A DNA stretch of 10,722 bases from an uncultured Desulfobacterium sp. (GTDB taxonomy: Bacteria; Desulfobacterota; Desulfobacteria; Desulfobacterales; Desulfobacteraceae), in NCBI GenBank assembly GCA_937124525.1, contig CAKZLA010000142.1, positions 1 through 10,722 of the forward strand. Direction: 5' to 3'. The number at the start of each line of letters is the position of its first letter. Position 1 is the first letter of the stretch. The notes under the pieces were generated by a model. The model searched no databases. It was not told the DNA's origin and saw nothing but the letters and a program-made list of their open reading frames with translations. A program made the position numbers and the translations under genes. Shown here piece after piece: positions 1 through 7,100 of this stretch.

Positions 1-338
1 AACAAAGAAAGCGATAGATGGTTCGAAACGAAGACTTTAGACTATAGATTGGCTGCTTAACTACCCGCACAGCTCGAGTTTTTTTAATAAAATTATTATT
101 ATTATCATGAAAAAAACCATTGCAACTAATTTCAGGTTGATATAACTGCCACAGGCAAGGCCGTATTCTGTACCCAGTCTGCCCACAACGAATCATGAAA
201 GTAATGATAGACCTGCCTATACCTTCATGTAAAAGTATCTATATCTCTTATCGAATCAATTGAACAATATGCAATAATAGCTATGTTTCTAAAAATTTAT
301 ACCTATATGCAAAAATATTTTTTCATGAGGTTTTATAG
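1..338. other. AT-rich region with no recognisable gene
   Basis: I see no open frame of useful length with a ribosome binding site on either strand. The longest tempting start, an ATG at 108, gives only 12 codons. A small inverted repeat (ATCAT/ATGAT, near 192-210) is too weak to call. The base composition is clearly more AT-rich than the formate dehydrogenase genes downstream, which fits non-coding or acquired DNA. Confidence 0.6.
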
Positions 339-489
339 CTGACTTTGGGGTTGGGGTTGGTCATAAGCTGGGGCACTATACGGGAAATAAAATCCTACTC
401 ACTGCAAGTCAGTGTAATAACTGGGTTTAATTCTTACCATTAAAATTCCAGCACAAAATGGACGACGTTATGACCAAGCCCCTGACTTT
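339..489. mobile_element. MITE-like element A with 8-bp target-site duplication
   Basis: The sequence CTGACTTT occurs at 339-346 and again at 482-489, immediately outside a 135-bp unit (347-481). The unit begins GGGGTT and ends AAGCCC. Its subterminal arms are inverted copies: GGTCATAA at 359-366 pairs with TTATGACC at 468-475, and the TTGG/CCAA next to them also pairs. A further GCTGG at 367-371 can pair with CCAGC at 448-452. There is no coding capacity inside. Perfect flanking direct repeats plus terminal inverted repeats with no transposase are the marks of a non-autonomous miniature transposon. I recall that IS1595-type elements make 8-bp duplications with GGG ends, but I cannot assign a family from this sequence. 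Confidence 0.6.
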
Positions 490-619
490 TATACGATGAG
501 GTTGAAAATAAAGCCGATGGAAAAAATAGTGATATCGGAGAATTGAGCGTTACGCTCTTCGGGATACTGTTATCTTTCGCATAAAGAGCATTTCGTATGA
601 AATACAAATACCAGAAGTC

Positions 620-765
620 GCCACAATAAAGGTTGAAGTTCCAATCATTGCAGGCTCTTAGGGAGAGTTTTTTATAAACATACACGGCAGTATACCCTCT
701 GCCACAACAAAAATTGAAACTCCAACTATTGCAGTCTCTTATGCGGAGTTTCATATAAAAAAACA
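620..765. repeat. Decayed 81-bp tandem repeat (two copies)
   Basis: Bases 620-684 and 701-765 align without gaps at an offset of exactly 81 bases, with 50 of 65 positions identical by my count. Read on the plus strand in the frame starting at 620, the unit is 27 codons, and both copies give a similar peptide (ATIKVEVP... and ATTKIETP..., each followed by an A-x-S-[Y or stop] stretch). Copy one has TAG at 659-661 where copy two has TAT. Substitutions fall in all three codon positions (about 3, 7 and 5), so selection for protein is not visible. This is either the remains of a repeat-protein gene or a non-coding repeat. The minus strand is also open across it, but nothing supports a gene there. 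Confidence 0.5.
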
Positions 766-787
766 TCAAGAAAAAAGCGGAATCAAT

Positions 788-1444
788 TTAGACAAAAACG
801 AGCCCCTCTGCAATGGCATATCGGGTCAATTCAGCCACACTGCGCAGATCCAGCTTATCCATAATATTTTTACGGTGGATATCCACGGTACGCTTACTGA
901 TACCAAGAATTTTCGACATACCCAGACTGGTTTTTCCTTCAGCAACCAGTTGCAGCACCTCACGTTCACGGGGAGTCAGTATCACTTTACTTCCATGATT
1001 CTGCAACTCCCGGGAGGGATTTAAAGCCCTGTCAACCACCATACCGGCAATATCCGCTGATAGATATTTTTTCCCCATACAGACGGCTTTAATTGCATCA
1101 ACAAGATCCGTAAAGTGGCATTTTTTCAACAAGAATCCCCGTGCGCCCGCATCCAGCATACCCATGACGCATTGCTCCTTTCGAAGCATTGACAGTGCAA
1201 TGATGCGAACATCTGGATTGCCAGCTATAATTTGCCGGGTGACTTCAATTCCGTTGAGCTCAGGCAGATCAACGTCCATAACAACCACATCCGGACACAG
1301 TCTCAAAGCCATTTCCACGGCAGCGCGGCCACTGCCGGTCTCACCGGAAATGATAAATCCCGCTTCATTCTCAAGAGCACTGCAAAGACCATAACGCATT
1401 ATGGTCTGCACCTCCACCACCATTATTTTTTTTTTTTCTCCCAT
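788..1444 (-). CDS. NarL/FixJ-type response regulator, LuxR HTH output (orphan)
   Basis: A predicted DNA-binding response regulator of 218 residues. The receiver domain covers about residues 5-120. Asp57 (VVVMDVDLPELNG) is the likely phospho-acceptor, Ser85 (IIALSML) the switch residue and Lys107 (RGFLLKK) the conserved lysine. The LuxR-type helix-turn-helix covers about 155-212, with LTPREREVLQLVAEGK and a GISKRTVDIH recognition region. I place the start at 1444 because a purine-rich GGAGAAGGTGG stretch lies just upstream; a longer frame reaches 1525 but has no such site. Two features are odd. The acidic pair of the active site, normally Asp-Asp or Glu-Asp, reads Glu11-Val12. A run of twelve A bases covers codons 3-7. 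No histidine kinase gene is next to it, so the signal and partner are unknown, and it sits alone between two MITE-like elements. Phosphorylation may be weakened or absent. The family call is secure; targets cannot be inferred. Confidence 0.9.
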   Translation of the reverse strand: MGEKKKIMVVEVQTIMRYGLCSALENEAGFIISGETGSGRAAVEMALRLCPDVVVMDVDLPELNGIEVTRQIIAGNPDVRIIALSMLRKEQCVMGMLDAGARGFLLKKCHFTDLVDAIKAVCMGKKYLSADIAGMVVDRALNPSRELQNHGSKVILTPREREVLQLVAEGKTSLGMSKILGISKRTVDIHRKNIMDKLDLRSVAELTRYAIAEGLVFV

Positions 1445-1644
1445 TGTAACGTACCACCTTCTCCACACAAAAGGTGTAACAAATAGATAATCGTTTAAAA
1501 CATAATTAATGTATTCGCATAGCATTAAAATTCTAATTATGCAAACATTACACTATAAGCATATATACCTAAAAACGGCATTAAATTCAAAATAAATTAC
1601 ATTATTTGTTTGTTAGGGAGACTTTTGCTTGATTCTATGACAAC
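1445..1644. other. AT-rich upstream region of the response regulator
   Basis: This stretch holds the leader and presumably the promoter of the response regulator gene, transcribed leftward. I could not find a convincing -35/-10 pair. The ribosome binding region lies at about 1450-1462 on the minus strand. No other gene is visible. Confidence 0.4.
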
Positions 1645-1794
1645 GTAGGAAAGGGGTTGGTTCTAACGTCGGCCAATGGATATGTACCAAACAGTGGACA
1701 ATTAAATATAATGTTAAATTTCAACTCTTTAACTGTTGCCTATCTGATGTGTGCTGTCAAAAGTGGCCGTGCTTAGAACCAAGCCCGCAGGGAA
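1645..1794. mobile_element. MITE-like element B, related to element A
   Basis: A 134-bp unit at 1653-1786 starts GGGGTTGG and ends CCAAGCCC, the same terminal bases as element A. Its arms are inverted copies: TTGGTTCTAA at 1657-1666 pairs with TTAGAACCAA at 1773-1782, and CGGCCA at 1670-1675 pairs with TGGCCG at 1764-1769. The 8 bases outside each end are GTAGGAAA (1645-1652) and GCAGGGAA (1787-1794). They match at six of eight positions and both differences are transitions, as expected for an old target-site duplication. The interior shows no convincing similarity to element A and no coding capacity. Where A has CATAA/TTATG in its arms, B has TCTAA/TTAGA on both sides, so the arms have changed together. 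Confidence 0.5.
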
Positions 1795-1814
1795 GACAAA
1801 TAGATTATTGGCTA

Positions 1815-1911
1815 CCGCCATAAGGCGGGACAATTATAATCCAAAAAGATTCGATCGTTTTTGGAAAATTTTGCAAATTCATGTAAAATGGGTTCTCATT
1901 TATATGAATTT
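1815..1911. other. Cluster of three short perfect hairpins
   Basis: Three inverted repeats follow one another: CCGCC-ATAA-GGCGG at 1815-1828, TCCAAAAA/TTTTTGGA at 1840-1847 and 1858-1865, and AAATTCAT/ATGAATTT at 1875-1882 and 1904-1911. They lie between element B and the transposase remnant. Their role is unknown. They could include a terminator for the former transposase gene or a terminal part of the insertion sequence. Confidence 0.45.
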
Positions 1912-1969
1912 TTAAAGCCATTTAACTCCCCATTCGATCATTCGAAAGGAAGTATTCTTGATTTTTAAG

Positions 1970-2264
1970 TTACAGATAAATAGATGGGTCTAATTTCAAT
2001 GCGTGAAGGATTTTATTTTGCAAATTCGACAATCCCTTCAATCTGATGATTCTTTCTAACAAACAATAGAGCAATCTACAGCCTGCTTTTTAGTCTGCTG
2101 AAAATACGTTCAACCCGATATTCATTCTCATACGATAACACCGCATCTTCCAGAGAAAGGTTCTCTTTGCCTACTTCTGTCACAAATGCTTTCCAGCCAA
2201 ATCGCATTTTTTGTTCTGCAATGTCTTCTTCGTTCCTTTCAACAGAAGTAATCTGAGGATCTAA
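1970..2264 (-). pseudogene. IS1634-family transposase, C-terminal remnant
   Basis: Translating the minus strand from 2264 gives a recognisable end of an IS1634-type DDE transposase: a segment with RFGWKAFVTEVG, then LSLEDAVLSYENEYRVERIFSRLK, which carries the late catalytic-region pattern Y-x-x-E-x-x-x-E-R-x-F-x-R-L-K. The frame then meets TAG at 2076-2078, continues open as IALLFVRKNHQIEGIVEF and stops at 2013-2015. In the next frame the usual C-terminal end of the family follows (LQNKILHALKLDPSIYL) with TAA at 1970-1972. So the gene lacks its N-terminal majority, has an internal amber codon, and has a deletion or frameshift near 2020-2035. It is dead DNA marking past insertion-sequence activity. 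The family assignment is from memory of the motif pattern. Confidence 0.7.
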
Positions 2265-2370
2265 AAAGGAGAACTACTCATTGCCGCAAAAGTATAATGC
2301 ATTTTAAGTTTTACAAGCCTTCATTGATAATTAATTTTTCCAATTTAAAATGAGCGAATAGGGAAATCCG

Positions 2371-2388
2371 ATGATCACCAGGGATCAT
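2371..2388. other. Small hairpin downstream of fdhE
   Basis: ATGATC/GATCAT with a 6-base loop lies 21 bases beyond the fdhE stop codon. It has no T-run on the minus strand, so it is a poor intrinsic terminator for the operon; a 3'-end stability element is possible. The rest of 2265-2409 holds no gene I can support. Confidence 0.3.
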
Positions 2389-2409
2389 TTTGCTTTCTTT
2401 AAAAGGGTC

Positions 2410-3273
2410 TCAAGAAACGCTTGAAGAGGCATTGGTATATCCTTTTTCCCGGGCCTTGATATCAAGGTGGAGGGAGGAAACCATCTCAAGACCTGGAAAA
2501 AACGGACGGTCCATCTTTCTTAAATCCACCACCTTTATATATTGATGGCAATGATCACAGAGGTTGACTCGGTACTCCTCCTCTTCATTGCTGAAAAAAT
2601 AAAGCTGCTGATCCTTATCATTGTTTTCACAAAACACACACCCCATCCTTCCCACGGCCCACTGATGGCTGCAAAAAGAACATTTTAGATGCCGCTTTCC
2701 GTCCTCATCAAAAAGGGCCATGTCCGGTTGATTTCCACATATGGGACAATATCCCTTTTTCATTTCCGCCAGGGGTATCAGGTAGGTTTCAAGCTGTTCT
2801 GAACAGGTTTTAATGCTTGGTATCATGCTGGAATAAGCAAAAAAGATCAGTTCTGAAATCTGCCCCCCTGATTTTTCTGCCTGCTGTTCCAGAACACCGT
2901 CCTGATTGTTCAAAATGGCTATTATTACTGTTTCCAGTTCAAATTTATCTTCCTGCAATGCCTTTTTCAACACCTTTGCCCCCTCGGATAACTCTGGAGC
3001 CAGATCGTGGGCCAGATCACACAGTTTTGAAAACAGCACGCCTGTTTCCTTTACATCAATTAAAAATTCTGAGGGGTCGATTAACGGCAGTTGACTATCC
3101 CGTTTCATGGCAAGAAGGTCGGGACTTATGATAATGGAAGAGAGCTCAACCTGGGCTCGACTCGCCTCCTGGGCCAGGAACACCTGGCTGTAAAAGTCCA
3201 GGATGGGCTGGTAAACAGGTCTGATTTTTTTAATCACATCGGCGGTCTGTTTTATCTGGTCCATGGTATTCAT
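2410..3273 (-). CDS. fdhE: Formate dehydrogenase accessory protein FdhE
   Basis: A 287-residue cytoplasmic protein of the FdhE family, needed for formation of active formate dehydrogenase; E. coli FdhE is an iron-binding rubredoxin-like protein that interacts with the catalytic subunits before Tat export. The N-terminal half (about 1-170) is helical and poorly conserved. The C-terminal half carries four CxxC pairs: Cys176/179 (CPIC), Cys198/201 (CSFC), Cys212/215 (CVFC) and Cys239/242 (CDHC). The length is within the usual range. The start at 3273 has an AAGGA about 8 bases upstream. It is the third gene of the formate dehydrogenase operon, 190 bases after fdhB, and that gap carries two hairpins that may lower its expression. 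It ends at a TGA codon, worth noting in an organism that decodes TGA as selenocysteine, although the protein ends where the family normally ends. Confidence 0.93.
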   Translation of the reverse strand: MNTMDQIKQTADVIKKIRPVYQPILDFYSQVFLAQEASRAQVELSSIIISPDLLAMKRDSQLPLIDPSEFLIDVKETGVLFSKLCDLAHDLAPELSEGAKVLKKALQEDKFELETVIIAILNNQDGVLEQQAEKSGGQISELIFFAYSSMIPSIKTCSEQLETYLIPLAEMKKGYCPICGNQPDMALFDEDGKRHLKCSFCSHQWAVGRMGCVFCENNDKDQQLYFFSNEEEEYRVNLCDHCHQYIKVVDLRKMDRPFFPGLEMVSSLHLDIKAREKGYTNASSSVS

Positions 3274-3350
3274 AGAGATTTTCCTTATCGCTTTAATGAT
3301 GAAGTTTTTTTATTAGAAAACAAAGCATCTGAGTGCCCACAGCAGAGCCG

Positions 3351-3381
3351 CCGACGGTCCCGGGCCAGCCCTGACCGTCGG
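3351..3381. other. GC-rich hairpin between fdhB and fdhE
   Basis: CCGACGGTC at 3351-3359 pairs perfectly with GACCGTCGG at 3373-3381 around a 13-base loop. No T-run follows on the minus strand, so it is not a standard terminator. It is likely an mRNA-level stability or processing element ahead of fdhE. Confidence 0.5.
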
Positions 3382-3420
3382 GGCAGCATTATACCATTTT
3401 CATGATACAAGAATAAATAA

Positions 3421-3456
3421 ATGTTGGATTCCCCGTTTCCAGAGGTAATCCAACAT
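3421..3456 (-). terminator. Hairpin just after fdhB, possible partial terminator
   Basis: ATGTTGGATT at 3421-3430 pairs perfectly over 10 bases with AATCCAACAT at 3447-3456; the loop is 16 bases. It starts 7 bases beyond the fdhB stop codon. On the minus strand the stem is followed by TTATTTATTCTT, T-rich but interrupted. It could attenuate transcription into fdhE or protect the fdhAB message from 3' decay. Confidence 0.5.
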
Positions 3457-3463
3457 GCACCGG

Positions 3464-4177
3464 TTAAACCCGCATCAATTTGGCAAAGGGGCCTATCATT
3501 TTCCGAAGGGCAACACTGCGGGTCATACCACCTCTTGTGGCACTGGCCACGGCATATTCTGAGTAAAGTTCAGGATCAAATCCCACAAGATAGATCACAT
3601 TGACCTCATCGGGATTCAAAAGCCGGGCCTTGGGAAACTTCTCCTTGGCCATCCCAAGCCTTTTCTGGGCCAGGGCAAGCATCTCGTCACGCTCCCCAAA
3701 ATTCATGGCACCGGTGGGACAGGCCGTGACACAGGCCGGTTTCAATCCATTATGCACCCGGTCATTGCACATATCACACTTGGCAAGGGTGCCATCGGCG
3801 GCCTTGCGGGGAACATCGTAGGGACAGGCGGCGATGATATCATCGGCATCCAATTTTCTGGTTTCCCGGGTATAGATGATCGCCCCGGTGGCATCATCCC
3901 GGTAAATGGCAGATTCATCATAGGCAGCTTCAAGGCAGGGCGCCTCTTCACAATGCCGACATTGATCCGGAAAAAACAGCCACTCCAGCTTTCCGTTGAT
4001 GATCTCTCCCTTCATGCGCACAAGTTTATAAGTATCAAAGGAGAGATCCTGGGGATTTTGATGACTCCCCACATTGATTGTCTCTTCAGCAGGAAGATCA
4101 TGCCATTGCTTGCATGCCACCTGGCATCCCCTGCAGGCGGTACAGATGGTTGTATCTATAAAAATTGATTTAGACAT
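3464..4177 (-). CDS. fdhB: Formate dehydrogenase beta (iron-sulfur) subunit
   Basis: A 237-residue electron-transfer subunit that carries electrons from the FdhA active site to a periplasmic acceptor, probably a c-type cytochrome. It has twelve cysteines in ferredoxin-like motifs: Cys12/15/18/22 (CTACRGCQVAC), Cys73/76/81 (CRHCEEAPC), Cys118 (AACPYD), Cys134/137 (CDMC) and Cys149/153 (CVTACPTG). This matches three [4Fe-4S] clusters, as in the Desulfovibrio two-subunit enzymes, rather than the four of E. coli FdnH. The second motif has alanine at 85 where four-cluster proteins have cysteine, which is normal for this subgroup. There is no signal peptide, so it should ride out with FdhA. It begins 15 bases after the fdhA stop; its ribosome binding site (AAGGAG) overlaps that stop codon, so the two are probably translationally coupled. 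Confidence 0.95.
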   Translation of the reverse strand: MSKSIFIDTTICTACRGCQVACKQWHDLPAEETINVGSHQNPQDLSFDTYKLVRMKGEIINGKLEWLFFPDQCRHCEEAPCLEAAYDESAIYRDDATGAIIYTRETRKLDADDIIAACPYDVPRKAADGTLAKCDMCNDRVHNGLKPACVTACPTGAMNFGERDEMLALAQKRLGMAKEKFPKARLLNPDEVNVIYLVGFDPELYSEYAVASATRGGMTRSVALRKMIGPFAKLMRV

Positions 4178-4192
4178 GGTGTCATCCTCTCC

Positions 4193-7100
4193 TTAAAGCT
4201 TTGTCACATTGACCATAAAGGCTTTGGTTTCAGGAATCCGGGTATTGGGGTCCCCCGCCGGTGGGGTCAAGAGATTGGCGCTCTCTTCAGCTCCGGTGGC
4301 AGGCCATCTCCAACCATAATGCCAGGGTATACCCACCTGGTGCACGGTGGCATAACCAATTGTAAAGGGCTTGAACCGTTTGGTAACAATGGCGGTGCAC
4401 TCCAGATTGGACCTTGCACTGGAGACCAGAACCCGCTCTCCATTCTCAATGCCCCGAAGTTTTGCCAGCTCCTCACTCATCTCCACAAATACATTGGGCT
4501 GCAATTCCATGAGCCACTTTTGGGGACGGGTCATGAGGCCTGTTTGCCAATGCTCGGATACCCGGTAGGTGGTGCCCACAAAGGGGAATTCTGGATCACA
4601 GGTGGCATGATTGTCCTCTTTGGTGGAATACACCACCGCCGTGGGATTGACCATGCGGGAGCTGAAGTAATTTTTTTCCACCGGACATTCCAGGGGCTCG
4701 TAATGCTCCGGAAAAGGACCATCGGCCCTGCCCGGTCCAAAAATCTGTCCAAACCCGTGTTTACGCATGATAAAAGGCTGTTTGGCATCGCTACGCTGGG
4801 AACCATCGGGATTTTCCAGGGGATACCACCCCCCATCGGGCACATCGCCCAGCCATTTTTTGGAGATATATTTGCCATCTTTTGCATCTCCGGCAAACTT
4901 AATGACCCACTGCTTGTCATCCCAGGGACGACCCTGGGGATCAACAGATGCCCGATTGTAAAGAATCCGTCGATTCACCGGCCAGCACCAGGCAAATTCC
5001 GGATACAGTCCAATATTGTTGGCGACGTCTTTTTTGCTTCTCCTGGCAGACATGTTGCCTTTTTCCGTGTAGGAGTTGCAATACAGCCAGTTACCCGAAG
5101 AGGTTGATCCATCGGCCTGGAGCCAGGCAAAGCTTGGCACCAGGGTTCCTTTTTTGCAAAGCTTTCCCTTCACCGTAACATCTTTTACAAAATACCCGTT
5201 AATCTCCTTGGCAGCCTTGTGGGGATCGTAGGCCCCGTTGGTCTCATAGTCCCACTTCAAATTCAGTATAGGGTATTTAAAAACCCCGTCAGAGGCCTTA
5301 TATTTCTCTTTGATTCTATGGCCAAGTTCCATGATGATATCCCCGTCGGGACGACTGTTACCAAGGGGTTTAGGCCCCTGGTACCGCCATTGCATCCACC
5401 GACCGGAGTTGGTGATACTGCCCTCTTTTTCCACGGAAACCGATGCCGGAAGCATGAATACTTCTGTGCCTATCTTGGAGGGGTCTGCACCGGGTCCCCG
5501 CCAGAAAGAACCGGTCTCATTGTCAAAGATATTGACATTGACCATCCAGTCCAGTTTTTCCATGGCCTTTCTGATCTTGGAGGCATTGGAACCGGAGCAG
5601 GCAGGATTCTGGCCCCAGGCAAAAAATCCTTCCATATCTCCTTTATACATGGCATCAAACAGATCAAACCAGGAGTATACACCACCATCATCCACCTTGG
5701 GCAGCCAGGTGTATCCAAACTGATTTTCAGGTATGGCCTTGTCACCAAAAAAGGATTTTAAAAGACTCACAGAATACTTGGGATAATTCTGCCACCAGTT
5801 GGCAGACAGAGGATCATTGCTCTTGGGGGTAAATTTTTTATTGTAGGCTGCAAGACTGTCATTGGAGGCCCTGGGGGTTTTAAGATAGCCTGGCCAGATA
5901 TGCCATAAAAGACAATGATCTGTGGAGCCCTGGACATTGGATTCACCGCGAAGAGCGTTCACACCGCCACCGGCAACACCCATGTTGCCAAGGAGCAGTT
6001 GAATCATGGCCATGGTTCGGATGATCTGGGTTCCCACTGTGTGCTGGGTCCAGCCCATGGCATACATGATGGTTCCGGCCTTTCCCCTGGCACCACTTTT
6101 GGCATAGGTCTCATACACCTTTAAAAGATCCGCCTTGGGGGTTCCAGTGACCTTGACAACGGTATCCAGATCATATCGCTGGTAATGGGTTTTCAAGAGT
6201 TGGAAAACAGATTGCTTATCGCTGAGGGTTCTATCCACTTTGGGGACACCCTTGTCATCCATCTGAAAGGCCCAGGAAGATTTATCATACCCGCCCATGG
6301 AGGGACCATCCCCTTCATTTTTTTTATATCCGGAAAAAAGCCCGTCCTTGAATCCAAAGGATTTATCCACAAGAAAGGAGGCATTGGTATAGGCGATTGT
6401 ATATTCTTTATTATAAAGATTATTGTCCAGAATGTATTTAATCATGCCCCCGAGAAAGGCAATGTCTGTTCCGGATCGTAGGGAGGCATAGATATCCGCC
6501 TTGGCTGAGGTTCGGGTGAACCGGGGGTCCACACTGATCAGGGGTGCGCCCTTTTCCATGGCCTTTGTAACATATTTAAATGAGATGGGATGGTTTTCAG
6601 CAGCATTGCTGCCCATAATAAGAATACAGTCACTGTTTTTGATGTCAATCCAATGATTTGTCATGGCACCGCGTCCAAACGACTCTGCCAGAGCCGCTAC
6701 AGTTGCGCTATGTCAGATACGGGCCTGGTGTTCCACATAGACAAGCCCAAGGGAGCGCATCAACGACTGGTAGATCCAGCACTCCTCATTGTCCATGGCT
6801 GCCGATCCCACCGAGGCAATGCGGGTGGTGCGGTTGACGGTCTGGCCCTTGGGATTGGTTGTTTCAAAGGTTTTATCCCGGGTTGTCTTAACCTTTTCAG
6901 CGATTTTATCCAGGGCCCAGTCCCAGGAAACCGTCTGCCATTTGTCCGAGTAAGGTGCCCGGTACATGGGTTCTGTGAGACGATTTTCATTCTCTGTGAG
7001 CTGTTTAATGGAAGAGCCCTTGGAACACAGAGCCCCCCGGTTGATGACATGATCCGGGTCCCCTTCAATATTGATAACCCTGCCATCGCCGCGTTTGCTG

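Noticed and set aside
10..75. Stretch reading ...DYRLAA followed by TAA, like the end of a tmRNA proteolysis tag
   Set aside because: No Ala-start tag, no pseudoknots after it and no tRNA-like ends in the window. The similarity is a few codons only.
440..769. Minus-strand open frame of 109 codons
   Set aside because: No ribosome binding site, odd composition rich in Cys, Tyr and Phe, and it overlaps element A and the 81-bp repeat. The repeated peptide in it is simply the DNA repeat read backwards.
1604..2066. TTGTTTGTTAG near 1609 and its inverted copy near 2056, as possible insertion-sequence ends
   Set aside because: The second copy lies inside the transposase coding remnant (codons for LLFVRK), so it cannot be an element end; probably coincidence in AT-rich DNA.
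4319..5761. Long plus-strand open frames of up to 262 codons opposite fdhA
   Set aside because: They are antisense shadows of the well-conserved fdhA coding sequence and show no recognisable protein features.
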